A stretch of DNA of 64,000 nt, from contig JAAFIP010000002.1 of the NCBI GenBank assembly GCA_013297865.1, forward strand, positions 351,085 to 415,084, given 5' to 3'. The notes beneath the pieces were generated by a model that saw nothing but the letters and a program-made list of their open reading frames with translations, was not told the origin of the DNA and ran no database searches. Source of the stretch: Polaromonas sp. (GTDB taxonomy: Bacteria; Pseudomonadota; Gammaproteobacteria; Burkholderiales; Burkholderiaceae_C). Both the position numbers and the translations under genes were made by a program. This document shows positions 26,995 through 36,301 of the stretch, one piece after another (within the stretch, counting starts at the first letter, position 1; each line of letters starts with the position of its first letter).

Positions 26995-29148
26995 ATGAAA
27001 AATACCGCAATTTCCCGCCGCACTTTTGTCGTGGGCACAGGCAGTGCAGCCATCGGCGTCAGTTTTGGGGCCTTGCTGCCTATAACAGCTACCGCTCAGT
27101 CTGCTGCATTTGCCCCCGTGGCCTGGGTCAGTATCGCTGCTGACAACACCGCTACCATCTATTCTGCTGGCTCCGAGATGGGCCAGGGCACCATGACGGC
27201 GTTGCCGATGGTGCTGGCTGAGAACATGGAGTTGGACTGGGGCCGTGTCAAAGTGGTGCAGGCACCCCCTGACGCCAAACGCTTTGGCAATCCCAAGTTC
27301 GGCGGCGGCATGCTCACTGGTGCGTCGCGCACCGTGCAGGGCTACTACCAGCCGCTGCGTCTGGCAGGCCTGCAGGCCAAGCTGGTGATGGTGGACGCTG
27401 CTGCCAAAGTGTGGGGCGTGCCTGCTGACCAGATCACGGCCGAAAACAGTGTGCTGACCCACCGCGCCAGCAACCGCAGCATGACCTATGGCGACGTGGC
27501 CAAGGTAGCTCAGGTGCCTGCCGAGCTACCCAAGGTGGATGCTGCCATGCTCAAGCCCATGTCGCAGTTCAAACTGGTGGGCAAAGATGTTGCCCGCGTG
27601 GATGTGGCAGACAAAACCAATGGCAGTGCGGTCTACGGTATCGACGTGCGCCTGCCAGGCATGCACTATGCAGCGGTCATGGCTGCACCCGTGCAAGGCG
27701 GAAAGCCAGAGAAAATTGACGATGCAGCGGCCAAAGCTGTGCCGGGTGTCAAGGCCGTGGTGCCGCTGCCGTGGGGTGTGGCGGTGGTGGCTGACTCGTT
27801 CTTCACTGCGCGCAAAGCGCGTGATCTGCTCAAGGTCGACTGGAGCAAAACCTCCAGAGCACGCAGCTACAACTCGGACGCCATCATCAAGGAGTTCAGC
27901 GCACGCGCTGAAAACCTGACCGACGCAGGCGTGACCTTTCACAGCCATGGCGATGCTGTCAAGGAGATTGCCGCTGGCGCACGAGTGTTCAAAGCCTCCT
28001 ACACCAGCGAACACGTAGCGCACTTCACCATGGAGCCGATGAACTGCACGGCAAAGGTCGATGGCGACAAAATTGAGCTGTGGGTGCCGTCACAAACAGT
28101 GGGTTTTGTGGTCGGTGGTGTGGCTGCGGTGGGTGGCTTCAAGCCCGAGAACATCAAAGTCAATATCACCCTGCTGGGTGGTGGCTATGGTCGGCGCGTG
28201 GAGGCTGAATACGCTGCAGAAGCTGCCCTGATCGCCAAGGCTGTGCCAGGTGTGCCAGTGCAGTTGATCTGGAGCCGCGAGGACGATATGCAGCGCGCCA
28301 AGCCACGGCCACTGACCGCGCAGCATCTGATTGCCGCAGTCGACGCGCAGGGCAAGCTGGTGGGCTTGCAGCACCGCGTCACTGCTGAAGGCATTTATGC
28401 CCGGCTGTTGCCCGGGCCGTTCAAGGCGGGTGGTAACAAAGATACGCCCGTGATGGAAGGCTCGGAAGGCGTGTATGAGATCCCTGGCCATCTGGTGCAG
28501 CAGTGCCTGGAAGATCGCGGCATCGCCTGCAGCTTCTGGCGTGGCGTGGGGCCGGGCTACCTGAAGTTTTCCATCGAAACCCTGCTCGACGAGGTGGCAA
28601 CTGCCACCAACCAGGACCCTCTGCAAATGCGCCTGAACCTCACCCAAAAAACGCCGCGCGCACAGGCGGTGCTGCGTGAGGCTGCGCAGATGGCGCAGTG
28701 GTCGCGCGCACGCACAGGTGGCAGGGCATTGGGGTTGGCTTTTTCAGACACCTGGAACAGCTTTATTGCCATGGTGGTGGAGGCGTCTGTGGTGCAGGGT
28801 CGTCCGGTCGTGCACCACATCTGGGCTGCTGTGGACTGCGGCCACGCGCTCACCCCGCGCAATATCCAGACGCAGATCGAAGGCAGCGCGCTGTTTGGCC
28901 TGTCTGCCGCCTTGGGAGAAAAGTTCAGCTACAAGGCAGGCGAGGCGCAGGAGAAAAACCTGGGGGCCTACAACCTGCTGCGCGCAGGGCAAACCCCCGA
29001 AGTGACCGTCAAAATCATGCCCACCGACAACCCACCCGGCGGTATCGGCGAAGTGGGCCTGCCGCCCCTGGCCCCTGCGCTGGCCAATGCCATTGCCAAA
29101 CTGTCGGGTAAGCGCATTCGCAGCCTGCCGTTTCCGCAAACGGTGTAA
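26995..29148 (+). CDS. Molybdenum hydroxylase large subunit, pair 2
   Basis: The start at 26995 has GAGAGGAG upstream. The 717-residue product has a Tat signal (SRRTFVVGTGSAAIGVSFGA). The cofactor blocks are SEMGQGTMTALP and GGGYGRRVE, and the catalytic Glu is in GIGEVGLPPLAP. It is clearly paralogous to the pair 1 large subunit but diverged, so the two enzymes probably have different substrates. Confidence 0.93.
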   Translation: MKNTAISRRTFVVGTGSAAIGVSFGALLPITATAQSAAFAPVAWVSIAADNTATIYSAGSEMGQGTMTALPMVLAENMELDWGRVKVVQAPPDAKRFGNPKFGGGMLTGASRTVQGYYQPLRLAGLQAKLVMVDAAAKVWGVPADQITAENSVLTHRASNRSMTYGDVAKVAQVPAELPKVDAAMLKPMSQFKLVGKDVARVDVADKTNGSAVYGIDVRLPGMHYAAVMAAPVQGGKPEKIDDAAAKAVPGVKAVVPLPWGVAVVADSFFTARKARDLLKVDWSKTSRARSYNSDAIIKEFSARAENLTDAGVTFHSHGDAVKEIAAGARVFKASYTSEHVAHFTMEPMNCTAKVDGDKIELWVPSQTVGFVVGGVAAVGGFKPENIKVNITLLGGGYGRRVEAEYAAEAALIAKAVPGVPVQLIWSREDDMQRAKPRPLTAQHLIAAVDAQGKLVGLQHRVTAEGIYARLLPGPFKAGGNKDTPVMEGSEGVYEIPGHLVQQCLEDRGIACSFWRGVGPGYLKFSIETLLDEVATATNQDPLQMRLNLTQKTPRAQAVLREAAQMAQWSRARTGGRALGLAFSDTWNSFIAMVVEASVVQGRPVVHHIWAAVDCGHALTPRNIQTQIEGSALFGLSAALGEKFSYKAGEAQEKNLGAYNLLRAGQTPEVTVKIMPTDNPPGGIGEVGLPPLAPALANAIAKLSGKRIRSLPFPQTV

Positions 29149-29180
29149 ATTGACGGTTTTGATAATCTGGCAATAACACC

Positions 29181-30167
29181 ATGGAAAGCTTGGACCTGCG
29201 CGTACTGCAAGATGCCCTGAACTGGAAACGCTCAGGGCATGCCTGCACCCTCGTCACCGTCGTAGAGACTTGGGGCAGCGCCCCGCGCCCGCCCGGTGCG
29301 CTACTGGCTGTACGTGACGATGGTGTGGTTAGCGGCTCGGTATCGGGCGGCTGCGTGGAGGACGACTTGATCGCCCGCATCAAAGGCGGCGAGCGTACCG
29401 AACAGCCGTCGATGATCGCCTATGGCGTGACCAAGGCCGAGGCCGCGCGCTTTGGCATCCCCTGCGGCGGCAGCTTGCGCCTGGTGCAGGAGCCGTTGCA
29501 GGAGACCGCCTGGGTACAGGAGCTGCTGGAGCGCACCGCTGCCCACGAGCTGGTGGCGCGCACCTTGACTTTGAGCACAGGCGCTGTCGTCCTAAGTACT
29601 GCGCAGCGCGGCGATACTTTTGCTTTTGATGGCCTGACCCTCAAAACCACTTTTGGCCCCAAATGGCGGCTGCTGCTGATAGGCGCAGGCCAGCTCAGCC
29701 AGGCCGTGGCGCAGATGGCCGGCATGCTGGACTTTGACGTGCTGGTCTGCGACCCGCGCGAAGAATACGCAGCCACCTTGCAGATGCAAGGTGTGACGCG
29801 CGTGCTGGGCATGCCTGACGACGTGGTGCGCCAGATGCAGGCCGATGCCCACACTGCCATCGTCGCTCTCACGCACGACCCCAAACTGGACGACATGGCC
29901 CTGCTGGAGGCCCTGCGCTCGGACGCGTTCTACGTGGGCGCACTGGGCTCGCAGCGCAACACCGCTACGCGCAAGGCCCGCCTCAAAGAGCATTTTGAGC
30001 TGACGGATACCGAATTGGCCCGCCTGCATGGCCCTGTTGGCCTGCGTATTGCTGCCAAAACCCCGGCCGAGATAGCAGTGTCGATCATCGCGCAGATCGT
30101 GCAGGTCAAAAACACTGTGCACGTCACAGCCGACATGCCCCAAGGCTGCGAACTGCCGTCGGTGTGA
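29181..30167 (+). CDS. XdhC/CoxI-family molybdenum hydroxylase maturation factor
   Basis: This 328-residue protein has the XdhC N-terminal block (TWGSAPRPPGA, GSVSGGCVEDDL), the conserved CGGSLRL, and a C-terminal Rossmann part (LLLIGAGQLSQAVAQMAG, FYVGALGSQRNTATR). Members bind the molybdenum cofactor, help its sulfuration and load it into the apo-enzyme. The product presumably matures both enzymes encoded upstream. It overlaps the next gene by 4 bases. Confidence 0.93.
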   Translation: MESLDLRVLQDALNWKRSGHACTLVTVVETWGSAPRPPGALLAVRDDGVVSGSVSGGCVEDDLIARIKGGERTEQPSMIAYGVTKAEAARFGIPCGGSLRLVQEPLQETAWVQELLERTAAHELVARTLTLSTGAVVLSTAQRGDTFAFDGLTLKTTFGPKWRLLLIGAGQLSQAVAQMAGMLDFDVLVCDPREEYAATLQMQGVTRVLGMPDDVVRQMQADAHTAIVALTHDPKLDDMALLEALRSDAFYVGALGSQRNTATRKARLKEHFELTDTELARLHGPVGLRIAAKTPAEIAVSIIAQIVQVKNTVHVTADMPQGCELPSV

Positions 30168-30715
30168 GTTCTGTTCAGCCCACCGTCATCGTCCTGGCAT
30201 CGGGCCAAGGCGAGCGTTTCAAAGCCTCTGGTGGCCAGGTGCACAAGTTGCAGGCTCTGCTGAACGGCAAAAAAATCATCGACTGGACGCTAGACGCCGT
30301 GCGCGCCAGCGGTCTGCCATGGCATGTGGAGGACGCTGGCCACCCCGGCATGGGCGACAGCATCGCCGCCGCCGTGCGCGCCACTTTGCAGTCTGATCCA
30401 CAGACCCCTGGCTGGCTCATCCTGCCCGCCGATCTGCCTTTGGTCAAACCGGCCACCTTGCTGGCAGTGGCCGATGCGCTGCGCAGTGCGGACCATGTAG
30501 TGCCTATGTTTAACGCGCAGCGCGGTCATCCTGTGGGTTTTGGTGCTGTGTATGGCCAAGCGCTGTCCAATTTAAAGGGAAATCGTGGTGCAGCCCAATT
30601 AAATATCGCGGGGGAAGCTATTGAATTGATAGTAAATGACAAGGGTTGTGTGACGGATATTGATACGCTGCAAGACCTGGAGCGGGTAGAAAGGCTGTTG
30701 GCTGGTAATCAGTGA
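30164..30715 (+). CDS. MobA/MocA-like nucleotidyltransferase, carrying an in-frame repeat
   Basis: The GTG start overlaps the XdhC stop (GTGA). The 183-residue product has the nucleotidyltransferase signature VLASGQGERFKASGG, the metal-binding PADLPLVKP and the HPVGFG block. Such proteins add CMP to molybdopterin, the cofactor form used by the hydroxylases upstream. Residues about 142-158 (GAAQLNIAGEAIELIV) come from repeat copy H, inserted before the final VTDIDTLQDL motif. Confidence 0.9.
   Translation: MSSVQPTVIVLASGQGERFKASGGQVHKLQALLNGKKIIDWTLDAVRASGLPWHVEDAGHPGMGDSIAAAVRATLQSDPQTPGWLILPADLPLVKPATLLAVADALRSADHVVPMFNAQRGHPVGFGAVYGQALSNLKGNRGAAQLNIAGEAIELIVNDKGCVTDIDTLQDLERVERLLAGNQ
30588..30639 (+). 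repeat. Dispersed structured repeat, copy H (inside MocA-like gene)
   Basis: This more divergent copy reads GTGCAGCC, then CAATTAAATATCGCGGGGGA, then GCTAT-N7-ATAG. The TAG of the consensus, which would be in frame, is TTA here. The second, out-of-frame TAG is kept. Confidence 0.85.
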
Positions 30716-30796
30716 TTGCACCGCTTTGGGTGTGTATCGCTTTGAGGGTTTGGTAGGTGCCCGTATATAGCTCCGAGGGTTTGATATGCCCCGACA

Positions 30797-30872
30797 CTGG
30801 GTGTAAACAGCTCCGCGGCTGTCCCCCGGCCTTCGGCCTCCTCCTTGATGCCGCTGCGCTGTTCACACCCAG
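30797..30872. repeat. 76 bp imperfect hairpin after the molybdenum cluster
   Basis: The outer arms CTGGGTGTAAACAG (30797-30810) and CTGTTCACACCCAG (30859-30872) pair at 13 of 14 positions. Inside are GCGGC/GCCGC and a GGCC-TTC-GGCC mini-hairpin. There is no T-tract, so it is not a standard terminator. Immediately before it are two degenerate direct repeats containing GAGGGTTTG. Its role is unknown. Confidence 0.7.
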
Positions 30873-30955
30873 CGCCGGAGCAGCGAAGTGGGTGGGCGTG
30901 CAACGGAAGATATAGGTCAAGTTGGCAGGATTGAGCAGATGTGTACCTCTCCTAA

Positions 30956-31690
30956 CTAAAAAATCTTCGTCCAACGTTTAAATGCGCGGACATCTTCAGT
31001 AGTAAGACTGAACCACTCGCCATTTAGACGTTTTTTAGAAAATCTACGGTGCCAGTACGCTTCAACTCCAGCGGGATCATCTGTCTCAATAACATGCATT
31101 GGATGGACTTTTAGTGGAAGTTCAACACCAATCTCTCCTTCGCGCCGCAAGAGATTATTAGTCCTACCGATCTTGAATTCTCGCCGTGTTCCATGCCTGA
31201 CAAGATAAACATATCCCGCCACTGCTGTATGTAAATTGGGTGCCTCAGCGGCTTTTGCTAATGGAGCTGTGTTCGCCAATAATGGCTCAATGATTTGCAA
31301 CACATCGCCGTACCCGCGTGCTATGCAAAATACTTGTAGCTTTGATATTGCTTCTGCTTTGAGTCCTAACCGTCTGAAAGTAGTAGTACTTGGAAAGTTA
31401 TCAAGCTCATGAGATTTAAGCATGAAATCAGCATGTATCGGATAGCGGCCTAGTTCCTTAGTTAAGGCAGCCAAATGCTCGAGTAATTGTTCCTCTGGCA
31501 CCGCTGCATCGAATGGATTCGGCGTAAAGCCAGCTTCACTAACAGCATCACTCCATCTTGGCCAAAATTTGCCAAGCCATTGATGGCGCGTAATACCCGT
31601 AGCAGCTGCGAATCCTAGATAACCAAGTGGAACGCCGCCGTTTGATAGAGCAGTGCGGCGAATTTCAGCTAGAACGTGATCCCGAGTCAT
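30956..31690 (-). CDS. GIY-YIG nuclease-domain protein with homing-endonuclease-associated repeats
   Basis: The protein has 244 residues. The C-terminal part is a GIY-YIG-like domain: GYVYLVRHG, EFKIGRTNNLLRRE, then the Glu-containing HVIETDDPAGVEAYWHRRF and NGEWFSLT. The N-terminal ~115 residues contain two copies of a repeat like those associated with HNH and homing endonucleases (VPLGYLGFAAATGITRHQW... and YPIHADFMLKSHELDNFP...). GC is lower than in the neighbours. It may be a free-standing mobile or defence nuclease; its activity is not proven. Confidence 0.8.
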   Translation of the reverse strand: MTRDHVLAEIRRTALSNGGVPLGYLGFAAATGITRHQWLGKFWPRWSDAVSEAGFTPNPFDAAVPEEQLLEHLAALTKELGRYPIHADFMLKSHELDNFPSTTTFRRLGLKAEAISKLQVFCIARGYGDVLQIIEPLLANTAPLAKAAEAPNLHTAVAGYVYLVRHGTRREFKIGRTNNLLRREGEIGVELPLKVHPMHVIETDDPAGVEAYWHRRFSKKRLNGEWFSLTTEDVRAFKRWTKIF

Positions 31691-32174
31691 CTATATTTCC
31701 TATTCAAGTTATTCTTACGGCTTTAATGTCGTTGTCGCATGTTAAATCATGAGGCCAGGTGTTTTGGCAATGGTTCCTACTCAATACTATTCCCTGAATT
31801 AGCGCGAATACAGTTGCGATAAGCGGTAAACACAAAAATCCAGCAAACGGTGGTTGAACGTGTTTGTGATGAAAATTTGGAGCAAGGCGCGCGGTACATA
31901 AGGTGACTTTGAGCGCGTCTGATTTCGCGCGTATTTGCCGAAAATTTTGCAGTATAAATTCTTCAACCACCGAAAATGTACTTAGGTAGGCTGTAATCCC
32001 TCAAAGTTTGATGATCGTAAAAATCCAAATAACAAGCCCAAAAACCAGGCCTAGAGCCACTTTGTAGGACACAAAAGTAGATTTTCACAAAGAAACTCAA
32101 GTTATCGGGGACAATGATGGGTTAGCCGGGGAACATTACCCTGGTATGCAAAGTTTTTTGGAAATTTCACCGCT
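31691..32174. other. Gene-free, low-GC stretch
   Basis: I see no convincing gene in this 484 bp. An 88-codon open frame on the minus strand lacks a ribosome-binding site and familiar motifs. There is an 11 bp inverted repeat, CGGTGGTTGAA (31848-31858) and TTCAACCACCG (31962-31972), which may be the ends of a decayed small element. The last ~150 bp should contain the ettA promoter, but none stands out. Confidence 0.5.
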
Positions 32175-33836
32175 ATGGCGCAATACGTATTCACCATGAA
32201 CCGGGTCGGCAAAATCGTGCCGCCCAAACGACATATTTTGAAAGACATCAGCCTGTCTTTCTTCCCCGGCGCCAAGATCGGCGTGCTGGGCCTGAACGGC
32301 TCGGGCAAGTCTACCCTGCTCAAAATCATGGCCGGTATCGACACCGAGATTGAAGGCGAAGCCACGCCCATGCCCGGGCTCAATATTGGCTACCTGCCGC
32401 AGGAACCCATCATGGACCCGGATCAAACCGTGCGCCAGGCGGTTGAGGGCGGCATGGGGGCTGTGATGGCTGCCAAGGCGCGGCTGGAAGAGGTGTATAT
32501 CGAATACGGCGCTGAAGACGCCGACTTTGACAAGCTGGCCGCCGAGCAGGCTGAGCTCGAAGCCATCATTGGCGCGGCGGGCGACGATGACGGCCGCGCG
32601 CTGGACATCGCCGCCGATGCGCTGCGCCTGCCTGAGTGGGACGCGGTCATCAAACACCTCTCGGGTGGCGAAAAGCGCCGCGTGGCCCTGTGCCGCTTGC
32701 TGCTGTCCAAGCCCGACATGCTGCTGCTGGACGAGCCTACCAACCACTTGGACGCTGAATCTGTGGATTGGCTGGAGCAGTTTTTGCTGCGCTTCTCAGG
32801 CACCGTGGTGGCCATCACCCACGACCGCTACTTCCTGGACAACGCAGCAGAGTGGATTCTGGAACTCGACCGTGGATCGGGCATCCCCTACAAAGGCAAC
32901 TACAGCGACTGGCTCGACCAGAAGACTGACCGCCTGGAGAAGGAACAAAAAGGCGAAGAGGCCCGCGCCAAGGCCTTGAAAAAGGAACTGGAGTGGATTC
33001 GCCAGAACCCCAAAGGCCGCCAGGCCAAGAGCAAGGCGCGTATTGCGCGCTTTGAAGACCTGTCCAGCTACGAGTACCAGCAGCGCAACGAAACCCAGGA
33101 AATTTTCATCCCCGTGGGCGAGCGCCTGGGAGCCAATGTGATCGAGTTCAAGGGCGTGACCAAGTCCTTCGGCGAGCGCGTGCTGATCGACAACCTGAGC
33201 TTCAAGATTCCCGCCGGTGCCATCGTCGGCATCATCGGCCCCAACGGTGCGGGCAAGTCTACGCTGTTTCGCATGATTGCAGGCACGCAGACGCCGGACA
33301 GCGGCGAGGTGGTGGTGGGCCCGACCGTGAAGATGGCGTTTGTCGAGCAGTCACGCGAAAACCTGGAAAGCAACAAAACCGTCTGGGAAGAAATCTCTGG
33401 CGGGCTGGACATGCTGCAGATTGGCAAATTCACCGTGGCCAGCCGCGCCTACTGCGGCCGGTTCAACTTCAGCGGCGCCGACCAGCAAAAGAAGGTGGGC
33501 AACCTCTCGGGCGGCGAGCGCGGGCGCCTGCACTTGGCCAAAACCCTGATCGCGGGCGGCAACGTGCTGATGCTGGACGAGCCATCCAACGACCTGGACG
33601 TGGAAACCCTGCGTGCACTGGAAGACGCGCTGCTCGAATTTCCCGGCTCCATCATGGTTATCAGCCACGACCGCTGGTTTTTGGACCGCATTGCCACCCA
33701 CATTCTGGCCTGCGAAGGCGACAGCCAGTGGACCTTCTTTGACGGCAACTACCAGGAGTATGAAGCCGACAAGAAGAAGCGTTTGGGCGAAGAAGGGGCC
33801 AAACCGAAGCGTGTACGCTACAAAGCACTGGCCTGA
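32175..33836 (+). CDS. ettA: Energy-dependent translational throttle protein EttA (ABC-F)
   Basis: This 553-residue protein has two ABC ATPase domains and no membrane segments. The Walker A motifs are GLNGSGKST and GPNGAGKST, and the signatures are LSGGEKRRV and LSGGERGRL. The interdomain linker and arm are present. EttA binds the ribosomal E site and gates entry into elongation according to ADP/ATP level. Length and the N-terminus MAQYVFTMNRVGK are typical. Confidence 0.96.
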   Translation: MAQYVFTMNRVGKIVPPKRHILKDISLSFFPGAKIGVLGLNGSGKSTLLKIMAGIDTEIEGEATPMPGLNIGYLPQEPIMDPDQTVRQAVEGGMGAVMAAKARLEEVYIEYGAEDADFDKLAAEQAELEAIIGAAGDDDGRALDIAADALRLPEWDAVIKHLSGGEKRRVALCRLLLSKPDMLLLDEPTNHLDAESVDWLEQFLLRFSGTVVAITHDRYFLDNAAEWILELDRGSGIPYKGNYSDWLDQKTDRLEKEQKGEEARAKALKKELEWIRQNPKGRQAKSKARIARFEDLSSYEYQQRNETQEIFIPVGERLGANVIEFKGVTKSFGERVLIDNLSFKIPAGAIVGIIGPNGAGKSTLFRMIAGTQTPDSGEVVVGPTVKMAFVEQSRENLESNKTVWEEISGGLDMLQIGKFTVASRAYCGRFNFSGADQQKKVGNLSGGERGRLHLAKTLIAGGNVLMLDEPSNDLDVETLRALEDALLEFPGSIMVISHDRWFLDRIATHILACEGDSQWTFFDGNYQEYEADKKKRLGEEGAKPKRVRYKALA

Positions 33837-33898
33837 TCGCGTCCAAACCGCGTGTGTGATTGCCACAGCGGCAGCACACGCACCATAATGTAGCAATC

Positions 33899-36301
33899 AT
33901 GACTGACCTGTCCCAGCGCAAATTAGGTGTATCCGACGACCCCCTGGGGCCGAGGATCAGCCTGCGCCAGGCGTTGGATGCTGCGCTGCAGCAATCCGAA
34001 GGCTTGATGGACAAGGTGCTCAACGGTTTGATCGGCAAAGGCGACAAGGCCTTTGGCATGCACACCAAGCCCAATTTTCCACCGCCTGTGCAGGCCATGG
34101 TGGAGCTGCTGGTGGCCCAGCGCGAAGCCGTGAAAAGCAGCTTCAACCAGCATCTGCGTGCCTGTGTCTACCAAGGCGTGGGCGTAGATGCGCAGGCTCC
34201 GCAGATGATGCGTTTTGAAGACCTCAAGCTGTTTGAAGAAGAGGACTTGGACGAAAGTATTGAAGTGGCGCGCGCGCTGCAGGAGATCCAGCAGCAGGTG
34301 GAGGAAGTGGTGCCGCCGATGGACGCGCTGATGAGTTCGCTGCTTGGCTGGATCACCGTGCAGCCGCAAATCAACCCGCTGCGCCCGGAGATGTTTGCCC
34401 GGGCGCTGCGTGAATGCATCGTGCAGCAGGTGGGCGATGTCGATATCCGCGGCGCCATCCTCTCGCCTGCTGCAGGACGGCTGGGCACCTTGCTGCGCAA
34501 GCTCTATACAGAACTCAACGCCTGGCTCAAGTCCTGTGGCGTGGAGGCAGCCAGCCAAGTGCAGCCCGGTCAGGTGCAAAGCTCGGTGGCCAAGCCCACC
34601 GTAGCAGGGACGGTGGGCAACTCGGTCGCGCGCACCTTGCTCACACTGGACCGCCTGCGCCGTTTGCTCTCAGGCGAGCTGGATGGTGACACCCGCCGCC
34701 CGCAGGATTTTCTGCACACGGTACCGGCCTCGGTAGTGGCGCTGCAGGATATGCGCCAAGTCGAGGCCATGGTGCAGCGCCTGGAGAGCAAGGCGCGCAA
34801 GGCCGCTGAAAACCCCGACGCCGACGCCGTGCGCAAAAAAGCCGCTGCGCGCATGGCGCTGGCCGATGGCAAGCACCTGGGCAAGCAGCTGGGTGAAGAG
34901 GTGGTGCGCCTCATGCTGGACAACCTGATTGCCGACGAGCGGCTGCTGCCGCGCGTGCGCGCCCATCTGCAGACGCTGGAGCCCTTGCTGATGGAAATCG
35001 CCAAGGTGGACGGGCGGTTTTTCAGCGACAAGCAGCATGCCGCGCGCCAGTTTCTGGACAAGGTGACCAGCCGCAGCCTGGCCTTCGCCGCCGAGCGTGA
35101 CCCAGGCTACGAGGCCTTTGTCAGATCGGTTGAAAAAAGCATTGCCCAGCTCAGCAGCAAGACCAGTGCCGGAGAAACCGAGTCGCTGGCATTCAGCCAG
35201 GTCATGCACGAGCTCGAAGAAGCTTGGGAGCGCCAGGACGCACAGGACAGAGCCCGCCGTGAAGAGGCCGCCCGCGCCCTGCTGCATGCCGAGCAGCGAA
35301 ATATGCTGGCGCAGTTTCTGGCGCAGGAGTTTCGCTCCAACGCAGAAGGCGTGGACGTGCCCCAGCAGGTGGTGGACTTTGCCTGTGGCCCCTGGGCGCA
35401 GGCGGTGGCCGAGTCGCAGCTGCGCTGCACCGATGGCACCAGCGACCCGCAGGGCTACCAGGAGCTGGTGACCGAGCTTTACTGGAGCGTGCAGCCGCGC
35501 GTGGCCAAGCGCAACCGCAGGCGTCTGGTGCAGTTGATCCCCGGCATGCTCACCAAACTGCGCCAGGGCCTGCAGCTGATCGATTTTCCGCCCGAGCGCA
35601 TTACGGACTTTTTTACCGACCTGATCGAGATGCACGAAGCTGCACTCGAAGGCGGGCGGGCCAAGCCTGCTGTGGCCGCCGAGGTGGTGCCTGCGGCTGC
35701 GGTTGAACAGGCCGAGGCCGAGCACAGCGGCTTTGAGATGACCGACCGCGCTGCGCTGGAGGCGATCTATGCGGCATCGCAGGAGAGTGCCGCTCTGGCC
35801 GCCGCCGAGGCCCAGGAGGCAGCCGAAGAGACAGCAGATTTCAGTGTGTCCAAATCACCCGCAGTGGCCGGGGACGACAAGGCTTCTGGCGTGTGGCTGG
35901 CGCAGCGCGAGATGGATGACGCAGGCTTTCTGCAGGAAGACGCCGTCACGGCGTCCGATGCTGCGGCTCCCGCAGATGCAGGCTCCGCAGCTGGCGGCGA
36001 CCCGGTGGTGCCCACGGTCATAGCCATCGGTTCGTGGGTGGAGCTGATGCTCGAGGGCCAGTGGGTGCGGGTGCAGCTCACCTGGGCCAGCCCCCACCGC
36101 ACGCTGTTCATGTTTGTGGCTCATGGCGGTAAGGCTCACTCGATGTCCCAGCGCACCATGGACAAGCTGCGCTCGCAGGGTATGATCCGCGTGGTCTCGG
36201 ACGGCCATCTGGTGGAAAAAGCCCTCGACGCCGTGGCCCAAACCGCGCTGCGCAACAGCGTGGACGAAAAAAGCAGCGACAGGGCAGCCAAGCCCGCTTA
36301 A
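33899..36301 (+). CDS. DUF1631-family protein
   Basis: The ATG at 33899 is chosen; a TTG 13 codons upstream is an alternative. The 800-residue cytoplasmic protein is mostly helical and rich in Ala, Glu and Gln, with an acidic low-complexity part near 590-700. The C-terminal ~90 residues (IGSWVELMLEGQWVRVQLTW, LFMFVAHGGKAHSMSQRTMD) look like a PilZ-related small barrel. The family is common in Burkholderiales, sometimes mislabelled thymidine phosphorylase, and its function is unknown. It overlaps the RluA-type gene tail to tail by 4 bases. Confidence 0.88.
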   Translation: MTDLSQRKLGVSDDPLGPRISLRQALDAALQQSEGLMDKVLNGLIGKGDKAFGMHTKPNFPPPVQAMVELLVAQREAVKSSFNQHLRACVYQGVGVDAQAPQMMRFEDLKLFEEEDLDESIEVARALQEIQQQVEEVVPPMDALMSSLLGWITVQPQINPLRPEMFARALRECIVQQVGDVDIRGAILSPAAGRLGTLLRKLYTELNAWLKSCGVEAASQVQPGQVQSSVAKPTVAGTVGNSVARTLLTLDRLRRLLSGELDGDTRRPQDFLHTVPASVVALQDMRQVEAMVQRLESKARKAAENPDADAVRKKAAARMALADGKHLGKQLGEEVVRLMLDNLIADERLLPRVRAHLQTLEPLLMEIAKVDGRFFSDKQHAARQFLDKVTSRSLAFAAERDPGYEAFVRSVEKSIAQLSSKTSAGETESLAFSQVMHELEEAWERQDAQDRARREEAARALLHAEQRNMLAQFLAQEFRSNAEGVDVPQQVVDFACGPWAQAVAESQLRCTDGTSDPQGYQELVTELYWSVQPRVAKRNRRRLVQLIPGMLTKLRQGLQLIDFPPERITDFFTDLIEMHEAALEGGRAKPAVAAEVVPAAAVEQAEAEHSGFEMTDRAALEAIYAASQESAALAAAEAQEAAEETADFSVSKSPAVAGDDKASGVWLAQREMDDAGFLQEDAVTASDAAAPADAGSAAGGDPVVPTVIAIGSWVELMLEGQWVRVQLTWASPHRTLFMFVAHGGKAHSMSQRTMDKLRSQGMIRVVSDGHLVEKALDAVAQTALRNSVDEKSSDRAAKPA

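Noticed and set aside
31704..31970. 88-codon open frame on the minus strand
   Set aside because: No ribosome-binding site, no motif, and it overlaps an inverted repeat. Treated as noncoding.
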